Shown here one piece after another: positions 22,479 through 30,203 of a stretch of 34,500 nt of DNA (position 1 is its first letter; every line of letters begins with the position of its first letter). Below the pieces are notes generated by a model that saw only the letters and a program-made list of their open reading frames with translations, ran no database searches and was not told the DNA's origin. A program made the position numbers and the translations under genes. This DNA comes from Bacteriovoracaceae bacterium. Its GTDB lineage: Bacteria; Bdellovibrionota; Bacteriovoracia; Bacteriovoracales; Bacteriovoracaceae. The stretch is taken from positions 1 through 34,500 of the forward strand of contig JAGSHI010000027.1 in assembly GCA_023954635.1 (NCBI GenBank). The letters are read 5' to 3'.

Positions 22479-23393
22479 CTACATTTCATTATAATATTTC
22501 AAAATAAGCTCCTTCAACCTTTCTGCAGCACTTTCTCTCGCATCAAAATCAAAGACTAATTCTTGAACACTTTTATTTCGGTCTGATCCAGGTTGAATTC
22601 TCTCCATAATATTCACTTGATGTTCCATCACATCAGACATTAGAAATTGTACTTCATCCTTATTTGATTCATTTAGATAACCAAGTTCAAGCAAACTATT
22701 AATGACATGCATACTAAAACTAAGATTTAAGGCAGTAGGTATCACTGTTATATCTTGAGTGACATTAGATAAAACAAGTTTCCCAAGTGTTTTTTGATCT
22801 GAGCTTTTCCAATTATATTTTTTAGCGGCCTCTAAAGAAGTAATCAAATAATTTAAGATTTTTGGATCTCGACATGTATTTAGAGTCGCCATAGAACTAT
22901 AGAATTGAAGGACATCTATTTCACTTTCTTCAAATTCATCATAATGGATCATTTCTTTGGCGTTTTCATAGGCACGAGTTGCAATCGGACGATTCATGAG
23001 AAGTCCAAGGCGGCTAACAATTTCCATAACAACTTGTGGATTTTTGTACATATCATCCTCATCATCGATGAAGTCTTCTCCTGGGACAATTTCCTCTAAA
23101 TTAACTGAACACTTTTTATCTTCTTTGGTCAGTAAATCCTGAATGGCCTTAAACTCCTTTCTAAGTCTTACGAAAGATTTATCGCTCTTCGACTTCTTTT
23201 TAATTTTCTTCTTTTTTCGAATAGGGCTTTTCTTAGTTAATTTAGAAGTAACCTTTTTAGGAGGTTCATTTTTTGAAACGACAATTTGTGGAATATCTTC
23301 TGAGTTGTCTCGTAATCCGTAACGCAAGAGTTGAATAAATGCAGCAACCACTATGAGAATTGCTGCATATTTTAGAGTGCTTTTAAACTTCAT
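22479..23393 (-). CDS. Membrane-anchored protein of unknown function, partner of the 825-aa protein
   Basis: A protein of 304 aa. One N-terminal membrane segment (YAAILIVVAAFIQLL) is followed by a Lys/Pro-rich linker around residues 45-70 (KKSPIRKKKKIKKKSKS) and a mostly helical, acidic domain with two to three Cys. It is likely anchored in the inner membrane with the rest in the periplasm. Its ATG overlaps the stop of the upstream 825-aa gene as ATGA, so the two are almost certainly co-translated. No family recognised. Confidence 0.78.
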   Translation of the reverse strand: MKFKSTLKYAAILIVVAAFIQLLRYGLRDNSEDIPQIVVSKNEPPKKVTSKLTKKSPIRKKKKIKKKSKSDKSFVRLRKEFKAIQDLLTKEDKKCSVNLEEIVPGEDFIDDEDDMYKNPQVVMEIVSRLGLLMNRPIATRAYENAKEMIHYDEFEESEIDVLQFYSSMATLNTCRDPKILNYLITSLEAAKKYNWKSSDQKTLGKLVLSNVTQDITVIPTALNLSFSMHVINSLLELGYLNESNKDEVQFLMSDVMEHQVNIMERIQPGSDRNKSVQELVFDFDARESAAERLKELILKYYNEM

Positions 23394-25867
23394 TTAATAA
23401 GGCCGAATTTTTCCTCTAGTTCCTTAGTTCTTCTACGATATTCTTCAATGAGAAGATTTTTTCTGTTGTACTTTTTCAGGGCACAGAATCTCTCCACTTC
23501 AGATTTTTCTGACTTCACAAAGAATTTCTCCTTTTTGTTCCCAAAAACTGTTGTTCTTACCTTTTGTCCAATGAAGTCTGTCCAAACAAGGCTAGGACCT
23601 TTCTTGTAAAAGTTCATCTTTACCTTAGAACAAGTATCCCAAGCTTTTTTCATTAACTTTTGGTCATCGTTTTTAAGATATGGAAGTATTCTAAAGCAAA
23701 GATCAGCTTTCTCACCAACGGCCAGAGGTTGATCAAAAGATTTATGAACACCTTTATCAAAAAAGTTCATAAAGCCACTAAAACTTTGTTTAGTAAGGTT
23801 CATACTCGTTTCTAATCCAGTATAAATTTCACCAAGAGAAACGCCTCCTGTACCTTGAGAGTAAGTGTCCATAAGAGCGTTGATAAGATCTACTCTTGTA
23901 GCATAAACCATATCTCCAACTTCATCTTCAAACTCTCCACTTAAAAATCGGGCCTCAAGTTCATAGCCAACCATATCCTTTATCTTTCTAAAAAAGACAT
24001 CGTTGCCTCTTTCAGCAAGTTTTAAAATTCGAGTAATACAAGATGTTATCTGAAAACTCTTCACTTCAATGGGATCTGTACTAATAGTACTGAACCTGTC
24101 ATCTGAAGCTGTTCGACAATCCTCAGGAAGAGAGTCTCCTGGAAGTGAACGAGGTCTAAACCCCTCCTTAACCATTTCAAGGATTACTTTATTTAAATCA
24201 GCAGTTTTCCTTGTATTCGTAATTTGAGGAGAATACTTGTGAGTGATTTCTGGTTTTAATTTTCCATTGTCCCAATAGCAATGATCTAGAACAAGATTTC
24301 CTTCAGTGTCAGTACAACCTTCTGTTGTTAAGTATTGTGCAATTCGCTCTGAATTTTCAGAAATTTTTACAAGTGCACCAATTGCATTTGTCTCTCCTCT
24401 AAGGTCACTGTTCGCTCTAACCAGAACACTGAATGAGTCAACAGATACTGTTCGCGCTCTTTCAATATTTACCTGATCAAGGACTTCCTGAACAACGGTC
24501 AGAGCATTACTAAGTGCTTCTGACCAATGAGTAAGAGTCAAGGTAACACCTTTTATACGAGTATATTCTTGCAAGCTACTACACTTTCTTTCAACTCCAC
24601 CGCCAGATGAGCACAAAGGAACATCCGTCATATTTGGATCAAAGAGTTGATAAGGTAAGAGAGTTTTATCTCTTGAGATAAAAATGGGGTTTTCAGTAGA
24701 GTTAGAGTCTCCTCCTGTTCTTCCCCATGGGCCACCACCAGAACTCGGAGTCAGTGTAGGCGAACTCATAATAGAAACGAGGTTTGCAATACCAATAGAT
24801 ACAGCTTCACTTCTCTCTCTTGGACTTGTTATGTCTGAAAATAAGCGACTTCTGATCGTCCCGTAAGTCTGGATATAGCGAAGAACTTTCTCAAGTAGCT
24901 CGGCCTGTAGAATTGGTTTCTCACGGTTTACGAGATCACCTTCGGAGGTAATAGCTGAACCTGCATAAACTTCTTGAAGCCAATGCCCAAGGTGATTCAT
25001 ATGTTTAGATAAAAGCTCTACCCCTTGAAGACGACTATCGTCTTGACCAAAGCTGTCTCTATACACATCAATTAAGCTAATTGAATCTTGAGCTTCACAG
25101 TATTGATCAGTTAAGGCCTGTGATACACATCGGACAGCTGTCGACATCTCAGCACCGTCAAGATCACCAATTGCATCGTTATATTTAAATTCATGAATGA
25201 ATCTATTTAAGGTGTGAACCATTACTCCACCCGCTGCGAGAGCAAGAGAAGTTCCAGGGTTAGTAAAAGCAGCTGCGGCCAAAAGACCATTGGAAAGCAT
25301 ACTTCCAACCATACTTGATTTTTTCTCAAAGCATGCTGGATTATCTTGCCAAGTTCCTAAGAACCCTTCAACACCTGTTAGTAATTGAGAAGCTGCCAGA
25401 GCTCTATTGTTACCAAAGTTATCAAATCTTGAAAGACGAGTATCGACAGATATGAGATCTGTCTGAGCAAGATAGATTTCATTTTGTAAAAAATATTCAA
25501 TATCAGGAGTGTGGCCGCCCTCATCAAGAAGCTGAGTGAATCTTGAGATTCTATTTTCAGCATCGACTTGGTCATCACGAGTATATCTGTAAACCTGATA
25601 CTCTTGATAAATTCTATTGTAGTTCATGAGAACTGACTCAAGTTCATTGGCTCCTGAGCAGTTTGAATCTTCTTTTAATGCCTGAATTGTGTACATCAGA
25701 CCTTCTATATTCGCTAATGAACCTTGCACATGTCTGGTTACAACTGATGGGCACTGAGTTCGAAAAGCTTGAAGTAAAGTCGAAGCTGGCTTTACCTTTT
25801 CGTTGGCATTGGATAGAGGAATAAAAAAGATGGCCAAGAGGCCAAATGAGATTAAAGATTTAAGCAT
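23390..25867 (-). CDS. Large exported protein of unknown function (825 aa)
   Basis: A signal peptide (SLISFGLLAIFFIPLSNANE) opens an 825-residue, mainly helical chain. Residues ~198-230 are a Gly/Ala-rich hydrophobic patch (LAAAAFTNPGTSLALAAGG) that could insert in a membrane. Around residue 370 there is a flexible Ser/Gly/Pro segment (TPSSGGGPWGRTGG). About sixteen Cys are spread along the chain, suggesting disulfides outside the cytosol. The C-terminus is basic and coiled (EEYRRRTKELEEKFG). AAGGA lies six bases before the ATG at 25865-25867. I recognise no family; it looks like one of the lineage-restricted exported proteins of this bacterial group. Confidence 0.8.
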   Translation of the reverse strand: MLKSLISFGLLAIFFIPLSNANEKVKPASTLLQAFRTQCPSVVTRHVQGSLANIEGLMYTIQALKEDSNCSGANELESVLMNYNRIYQEYQVYRYTRDDQVDAENRISRFTQLLDEGGHTPDIEYFLQNEIYLAQTDLISVDTRLSRFDNFGNNRALAASQLLTGVEGFLGTWQDNPACFEKKSSMVGSMLSNGLLAAAAFTNPGTSLALAAGGVMVHTLNRFIHEFKYNDAIGDLDGAEMSTAVRCVSQALTDQYCEAQDSISLIDVYRDSFGQDDSRLQGVELLSKHMNHLGHWLQEVYAGSAITSEGDLVNREKPILQAELLEKVLRYIQTYGTIRSRLFSDITSPRERSEAVSIGIANLVSIMSSPTLTPSSGGGPWGRTGGDSNSTENPIFISRDKTLLPYQLFDPNMTDVPLCSSGGGVERKCSSLQEYTRIKGVTLTLTHWSEALSNALTVVQEVLDQVNIERARTVSVDSFSVLVRANSDLRGETNAIGALVKISENSERIAQYLTTEGCTDTEGNLVLDHCYWDNGKLKPEITHKYSPQITNTRKTADLNKVILEMVKEGFRPRSLPGDSLPEDCRTASDDRFSTISTDPIEVKSFQITSCITRILKLAERGNDVFFRKIKDMVGYELEARFLSGEFEDEVGDMVYATRVDLINALMDTYSQGTGGVSLGEIYTGLETSMNLTKQSFSGFMNFFDKGVHKSFDQPLAVGEKADLCFRILPYLKNDDQKLMKKAWDTCSKVKMNFYKKGPSLVWTDFIGQKVRTTVFGNKKEKFFVKSEKSEVERFCALKKYNRKNLLIEEYRRRTKELEEKFGLIK

Positions 25868-25960
25868 AATAATTCCTTACTGTTGTGCGCGGGAATTCTA
25901 ACTGGTGAGTTGTTTACTTACAAATAACGCCACGAACTATGTACTTGAATATTGGTTGTG

Positions 25961-26419
25961 ATGAAAGAGTTTTTAAGAAATGGTTTTACAATTATAAATA
26001 TCGAGCTTCCAGACAAGATAAAAGATCTTGTGTTGGCCGAAAAGTGGACCGAGTTAGACTCTAAATTTGGAGAGCTCTTATCTCCTGGTGGTTTATTATT
26101 CAAAAAACTAAGTGACTTTGAAACGTTTCAAGAGATTGAGAGAATTATTGCAATCAGGGAGGCCCCTGATGATGAAGGGATTTGGCACGACGATGGATCA
26201 AGGAAATTAGCCTTTTCTCTATCCCTAACGATTAACCCTGAATTGGTTGAAGGGGGTGTTCTTCATTTTAGAAAAAGAAATAGTGATGACATATCCAAAA
26301 TACCTACCCTTTGTTTTGGTAGCATGATTGTTTTTCAAACAGGGCAAAATGATTTTGAACACAGAATTTCGAGTGTAAAAAAAGGAAGACGTACTATTTG
26401 TGCCGGATGGTGTACTTAG
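25961..26419 (+). CDS. 2-oxoglutarate/Fe(II)-dependent oxygenase-like protein
   Basis: A short oxygenase of 152 aa. The iron facial triad is visible as His76 and Asp78 in GIWHDDGSRK and His134 in DFEHRIS, and the 2-oxoglutarate salt bridge as Arg144 in KKGRRTICAG. Between them runs the usual double-stranded beta-helix pattern (LAFSLSLT, GGVLHFRK, FGSMIVFQTG). Such stand-alone proteins hydroxylate amino acids, peptides or nucleic acids; the substrate is unknown. ATG 25961 is used, with only a weak ribosome site; a TTG at 25952 is possible. It diverges from the 825-aa gene. Confidence 0.85.
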   Translation: MKEFLRNGFTIINIELPDKIKDLVLAEKWTELDSKFGELLSPGGLLFKKLSDFETFQEIERIIAIREAPDDEGIWHDDGSRKLAFSLSLTINPELVEGGVLHFRKRNSDDISKIPTLCFGSMIVFQTGQNDFEHRISSVKKGRRTICAGWCT

Positions 26420-26421
26420 TC

Positions 26422-26739
26422 CTACTCAAAACTATCCAGCTCAGAAAAAGCATAAACCTCAGTTTGCATATCCTCTAACTCAACTTCTCTTTCAAAGTAG
26501 TTTTGAATAGTTTGATCGACTTCTGCGACATCAGTTTTAGGAGAAGGTTGGAAAATAAAAAGAATCACTAGAAAAGCAGCGACAAGTCCACCTGAAGCAA
26601 GAATTTCAAAGTTTAACTTCTTCTTTTGGCCTGTCTCAACCCTAGTCTTTAAAACATTATTAAGAATTGTATTACTTTCACTTCTCGAAAGCTGAATCGA
26701 AGTTTTATTTTCTAATTCTTTCCTTAGTTCATCAGTCAT
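26422..26739 (-). CDS. Probable membrane anti-sigma factor
   Basis: A protein of 105 aa with a charged cytosolic N-terminus (MTDELRKELENK), one membrane segment near residues 48-65 (SGGLVAAFLVILFIF) and an acidic outer tail. It overlaps the ECF sigma gene by eight bases (ATG 26737-26739, GGAG upstream), the usual arrangement of sigma and anti-sigma. It has no zinc motif (HxxxCxxC) and is shorter than most anti-sigmas, so the role rests on topology and position. Confidence 0.75.
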   Translation of the reverse strand: MTDELRKELENKTSIQLSRSESNTILNNVLKTRVETGQKKKLNFEILASGGLVAAFLVILFIFQPSPKTDVAEVDQTIQNYFEREVELEDMQTEVYAFSELDSFE

Positions 26740-27316
26740 GTGAAACTCCTCGCAAAAGTTCACTCATTCGTTTTTTAGCTCTATGGATCAAATTTTTTGA
26801 TGCCTGAGGGGACCTCTCCAAAAATTCAGAAATCTCTTTAATCGCCATTCCTTCCATCCAAAGTCCCAAAGCTATTCTTTGATCTGTTGAGAGTAATGAT
26901 AGTGTTTTGTATATCTCCTCTTTTTGAGATTCTTTGATCATACTTGCTAGAACTTCTTCATCTTCTACAGAAAAGCTTTCAACTTGTTCAGGATCTTCAA
27001 AAACAACTTCAGATTTCTTTCTCAAGTAATCAATGGCCGTGTTTTTTCCGATACTCCAAATCCATGTTCTTACTGATGCTTTTCCATTCCAAGTGTCTAA
27101 ATATTTAAACGCCTTTAACCATGATTCCTGAACGACTTCTTTACACTTCTCTTCATTCAAAATTAGTCTAAAGACAAACCGGTACAGCCCTGCTGAATGT
27201 CTCTCATAGAGAACGGTAAACGCTTGATCATCTCCATCAACGGCCAAAGATACCAACTCAGCATCATCAAGATCGTGAAGTGATCTTTTAAAGACGAAAT
27301 TGAAATATTTCTTCAT
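26732..27316 (-). CDS. ECF-family RNA polymerase sigma factor
   Basis: A protein of 194 aa. Region 2 spans roughly residues 20-90 (AFTVLYERHSAGLYRFVFRL, VVQESWLKAFKYLDTW, ASVRTWIWSIGKNTAIDYLR) and region 4 roughly 135-190 (LLSTDQRIALGLWMEGMAIK, EISEFLERSPQASKNLIHRA). It directs core polymerase to ECF-type promoters. ATG 27316 is preferred to 27328 because the predicted promoter start would fall at about 27329, leaving no leader for the earlier codon. Its own promoter and the divergent gene share the same motif, so it probably activates both. Confidence 0.93.
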   Translation of the reverse strand: MKKYFNFVFKRSLHDLDDAELVSLAVDGDDQAFTVLYERHSAGLYRFVFRLILNEEKCKEVVQESWLKAFKYLDTWNGKASVRTWIWSIGKNTAIDYLRKKSEVVFEDPEQVESFSVEDEEVLASMIKESQKEEIYKTLSLLSTDQRIALGLWMEGMAIKEISEFLERSPQASKNLIHRAKKRMSELLRGVSHD

Positions 27317-27335
27317 AGTCGTTTCCATCGTCTTA

Positions 27336-27364
27336 TTATACGATTAAACTTTAAAAAGGTTTCA
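27336..27364 (-). promoter_or_regulatory. ECF-type promoter of the sigma gene
   Basis: On the minus strand, TGAAACC (27364-27358), a 15-base spacer and CGTATAA (27342-27336). This equals the widespread ECF pattern TGAAAC-N16-CGTA. It gives a start near 27329, just before the sigma coding region, and supports autoregulation. Confidence 0.8.
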
Positions 27365-27413
27365 TAAATATAAACCCATGATTTTACAGGGTTTTATTCT
27401 CTAAGCCGAGCCG

Positions 27414-27442
27414 TGAAACCTAATTGATTCTGGGACGTATAA
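27414..27442 (+). promoter_or_regulatory. ECF-type promoter of the divergent exported-protein gene
   Basis: TGAAACC (27414-27420), a 15-base spacer and CGTATAA (27436-27442): identical boxes and spacing to the sigma gene's promoter on the other strand. The start would be near 27449, 35 bases before the ATG of the 27484 gene. Confidence 0.82.
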
Positions 27443-27483
27443 CTTTCAGGATCCAAATTATTATTTAAATTTATGGAGGAAAT

Positions 27484-27942
27484 ATGAAATTTTTAACAAG
27501 TATTATGTCAGTAACGATGCTTCTTTTGAGCTTTTCGGCCATGGCAGAAAACGGCAAGAAAAATATCGATCCAGCACTTAAGAAACAAATCGCTAAAGAA
27601 TTTAGCTCCTTTAGAAAAGAAAATCTTCAAATGCGTGAAAAGCATCAAGACGAGCTCTACAAGTTACAATTAAAAGTTCTTAAAGAGAATCACGAACGGG
27701 CCAAAAGTTTCTTTAAAGAGCTTTCTGGTATTGAAGACGATATTGAATTTGGTAACAAAAGTGAAAATAAGAAAGTTCAAAAGAAGTTAAAAGTAAAACG
27801 TGAAGCTTTTAAGAATAAAATGAAAGCTGAAAGAAAGAAAATTAAAGAAACAATGCAAGCAAAGAGAAAGAACTTTAAAGAGAAAATGCAAAATAGAAGA
27901 AAGGATTTTAAACGAAAAATTAAGTCTATGAAGAAGTCTTAG
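27484..27942 (+). CDS. Exported basic coiled-coil protein, likely ECF-sigma target
   Basis: A protein of 152 aa. A signal peptide (LTSIMSVTMLLLSFSAMAEN) leads to an all-helical chain very rich in Lys, Arg, Glu and Gln, with the C-terminal third made of four 11-residue repeats. GGAGG lies six bases upstream of ATG 27484. Size, location and helical nature recall stress-induced periplasmic proteins of the Spy/CpxP kind, but the LTxxQ motifs of that family are not evident, and the high Lys/Arg content suggests binding to an acidic surface such as lipopolysaccharide or nucleic acid. A promoter identical to that of the facing sigma gene makes it the first expected member of that regulon. Confidence 0.8.
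   Translation: MKFLTSIMSVTMLLLSFSAMAENGKKNIDPALKKQIAKEFSSFRKENLQMREKHQDELYKLQLKVLKENHERAKSFFKELSGIEDDIEFGNKSENKKVQKKLKVKREAFKNKMKAERKKIKETMQAKRKNFKEKMQNRRKDFKRKIKSMKKS
27799..27930 (+). repeat. Four 33-base repeats encoding an 11-residue motif
   Basis: Residues 106-149 of the 27484 protein split into REAFKNKMKAE, RKKIKETMQAK, RKNFKEKMQNR and RKDFKRKIKSM. The consensus is R-K-x-F/I-K-x-K-M-Q/K-x-x. An 11-residue period fits a hendecad helix with one hydrophobic stripe (Phe/Ile and Met) and a strongly basic face. Confidence 0.75.
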
Positions 27943-27946
27943 TTTT

Positions 27947-28909
27947 TTATTGTATTATAGATGTGGAGGCTTGATATTGAGTCTCCAAAAGGTCCATAAG
28001 TTTTTCTCTTTCCATATCCTTTTCTTTTGTCCAAAAAAATCTATGTGTACGACAAATTTTTCGATCAAACCAAAACTTCCCTGACTCTAGTACTTTTTGA
28101 ACAGAGCTTAGCCATATAATCGTATCAGCCCCTTGTTCAGGTGTTCTTAACCTTTCTTCTGCCTTCTTAAAAAATTGGGGTGAATTTGTTCTGAGTGAAT
28201 TCGTTTTAACCCATCCTGGGTGCATACAGAAAAAAGAAAGATTTTTATTTGAATAACGGTTTGCTAACTCTTCATTAACTATAACTTGAGCTCTTTTGAC
28301 ATTCGCAAAAGCAATATTTTGATCAAAAGGTTCTTGAGCAAAATTAAGATCATCCAACTCTAGTTTTTTTAAATACATTTCGCCACAGGAAACCCAAATG
28401 ATCCGACAGCCAGGTGCGAGAAGGTTATTATCCATTAACCAACGAAATAAAACATAATGCCCTATGAGTTGAGAGGATAAAGTATGTTCATACCCAAAGG
28501 TGTTTAAAATTTTATTTGAGTACATTCCGCCAGCGTTAAAAATAAGAACATTAAATGGTTCTAAGTTCCTATTTTCAAGAGCTTCAATTATTTCATGATA
28601 ACTTGCAAGGTCCCCAGTTAAGAGATCAATTTTTACTTTGTCAGATTTCTTATAGAATTTTGAGATCTCTGAGATGGCATTTTTCTTGTCTCTTGAGATT
28701 ACTACTTGGGAGGCTTCGCGAATATACAGCTCTTTAAGAATAGAATAACCAATTCCTCGAGTTCCTCCGGTAACCAATACATGATGATTTTTCATAGACA
28801 AGGCCATTTCATCATCAATAAAGTTTCTTTGATGACGGCCAAATCCCGAAGCATCAAAATCCTTAAATGCATTTGCCCTTAGAAAAAAATTTAGCCATTT
28901 CCCTATCAT
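27947..28909 (-). CDS. Short-chain dehydrogenase-like protein with altered catalytic Tyr
   Basis: A protein of 320 aa with an SDR fold: TGGTRGIG at residues 47-54, NAG near 125-127 and Ser174 in WVSCGEM. The expected YxxxK reads F201-ANV-K205, so the catalytic Tyr is Phe (codon TTT). The N-terminal ~40-residue lead (FKDFDASGFGRHQ) recalls DHRS12-like SDRs. The protein may bind NAD(P) without normal redox activity, or use another residue. No clear ribosome site precedes ATG 28909; an ATG at residue 35 is possible. It is convergent with the 27484 gene, four bases apart. Confidence 0.88.
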   Translation of the reverse strand: MIGKWLNFFLRANAFKDFDASGFGRHQRNFIDDEMALSMKNHHVLVTGGTRGIGYSILKELYIREASQVVISRDKKNAISEISKFYKKSDKVKIDLLTGDLASYHEIIEALENRNLEPFNVLIFNAGGMYSNKILNTFGYEHTLSSQLIGHYVLFRWLMDNNLLAPGCRIIWVSCGEMYLKKLELDDLNFAQEPFDQNIAFANVKRAQVIVNEELANRYSNKNLSFFCMHPGWVKTNSLRTNSPQFFKKAEERLRTPEQGADTIIWLSSVQKVLESGKFWFDRKICRTHRFFWTKEKDMEREKLMDLLETQYQASTSIIQ

Positions 28910-28988
28910 TACACCATTATGCCATGGACCTTACGCTTTTTTAAAGACTTAACGCCCCGCCTTCTTACGATCGAGTTCCAAAAGCCCC

Positions 28989-29017
28989 TTGCACAATGAG
29001 ATGAAAGGTTTTATATT
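28989..29017 (+). promoter_or_regulatory. Sigma-70-type promoter of rpmB
   Basis: TTGCAC (28989-28994), a 17-base spacer and TATATT (29012-29017). Transcription would start near 29024, leaving a 57-base leader before the L28 gene. Confidence 0.65.
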
Positions 29018-29080
29018 ACCACCCTGAATTCAGTAAATTACGGTGCGAGTAGAGATACTTGCAGAGATGAGGAAGTAGTT

Positions 29081-29314
29081 ATGGCACGTGTATGCGATTT
29101 GACAGGAAAAAGAAGACTCGTTGGGAACAAAGTTTCTCACGCAAAAAATAGATCTAAAATGACTCAAAATGTGAATCTTCACACTAAGAGAGTTTTCGAT
29201 CCAGAAACTGGTCAAACAGTTAAGTTGAGACTTTCAGCTTCAGCAATCAGAACTTTAGACAAAGTTGGATCTCTATCTAAGTTTGTTAGAAAGTATAGAC
29301 ATCTATTTCAATAA
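29081..29314 (+). CDS. rpmB: Large ribosomal subunit protein bL28
   Basis: A protein of 77 aa, the normal length for bL28. It begins MARVCDLTGKRRLVGNKVSH and continues with MTQNVNLHTKRVFDPETGQT and LRLSASAIRTLDKVG, all typical. GAGGAAG lies upstream of ATG 29081. It has its own promoter and terminator and no rpmG partner, so it is monocistronic. It has only one Cys, so it is the zinc-free form. Confidence 0.97.
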   Translation: MARVCDLTGKRRLVGNKVSHAKNRSKMTQNVNLHTKRVFDPETGQTVKLRLSASAIRTLDKVGSLSKFVRKYRHLFQ

Positions 29315-29319
29315 ATAAT

Positions 29320-30201
29320 TTAAACATTTAAAGATATTGATTGGCCGGTTCTTCCGGCCTTTTTTTGTTCCATTAAATACAAAAACATCGCGAGTGGAAT
29401 TAGGCCATGAGGAAAACGGTAAAGCGTTTCCATCACCCACTGGTGAGAACTCATCCCAATTAAATTATGATCAACATGTGCAACAATTCTTGCCATCGCT
29501 GTAGTCAGACCCCAGCCAATAGAAAACGCGAGTGCAACAACTTCAGTTTTTTGAAAAAAGAGTAATATGCTAAAAAGTATATCTAGAGATCCAGCTAAAA
29601 TTAAAAAAGACCTGGCCTGACTTTCACTACTTCCAAAAACATTTATGATCATATCAATAAAAGGTCCTGGTACTGGGTGAATCCCAATGGCAAACATTGC
29701 ATGACCAATAAAAGTCATCGCAATTAAGACTTTAAAAAAAACTTGATTACGATTAAAAAAGTTATCTTTATATAAAGCAATATAGAGAACTAACGGTGCC
29801 CCCATTTGGAGAGCGTGCTCAATAAACATTCCGATATAGAAAAACTTTTCCATAAACATGAGAAATACTAATAACATTAAGGAAGCAGATCCGAGTAAAA
29901 GAAGTTTACCCATTTTCTTGCTATTTTCTGAAACAAAGATAACGACTATGCCCATGAGAAAATAGAATACTCCAAAGGCCCTGGTTAGCCCCTGAATGTA
30001 GCCGTCAACAATCGGACTAGTGACGTACTCTTTCCATGTCATAGACGTTAGACCTTCAATCAGTCCCTTTAAAAGGTCTTCATTCCATAGGACTGTTCTA
30101 AATGGTGCATCCCAAAAAAAATGCTGCCATCCCCTTCCGAGGAAAAGCAGCACACATGAAACTTTCAATATGAGTATGAATTGTTTTCTGGAAGATTCCA
30201 C
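29320..30201 (-). CDS. Polytopic membrane protein of unknown function
   Basis: A protein of 293 aa with roughly seven to eight membrane segments. Several His, Trp and Arg sit near membrane borders (LGRGWQHFFWDAPFR, FIEHALQMGAP, RIVAHVDHN, SSHQWVMETLYRFPHG), loosely like DoxX-type or other small redox membrane proteins, but I cannot name a family. It starts with GTG 30199-30201, two bases after the stop of the phosphoesterase gene, with no clear ribosome site, so it is probably coupled to it. Its 3' end carries the rpmB terminator. Confidence 0.75.
   Translation of the reverse strand: MESSRKQFILILKVSCVLLFLGRGWQHFFWDAPFRTVLWNEDLLKGLIEGLTSMTWKEYVTSPIVDGYIQGLTRAFGVFYFLMGIVVIFVSENSKKMGKLLLLGSASLMLLVFLMFMEKFFYIGMFIEHALQMGAPLVLYIALYKDNFFNRNQVFFKVLIAMTFIGHAMFAIGIHPVPGPFIDMIINVFGSSESQARSFLILAGSLDILFSILLFFQKTEVVALAFSIGWGLTTAMARIVAHVDHNLIGMSSHQWVMETLYRFPHGLIPLAMFLYLMEQKKAGRTGQSISLNV
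29343..29366 (+). terminator. Intrinsic terminator of rpmB inside the convergent gene
   Basis: GGCCGG (29343-29348) pairs with CCGGCC (29354-29359) across a five-base loop and is followed by seven Ts. It lies within the last codons of the opposing membrane-protein gene, where it encodes part of KKAGRTGQ. Confidence 0.88.
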
Positions 30202-30203
30202 TA

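Noticed and set aside
29082-29096. TGGCACG followed by TGCG at the rpmB start, resembling a sigma-54 site
   Set aside because: The GG-to-GC distance is 11, not 12, and the bases are the first codons of rpmB.
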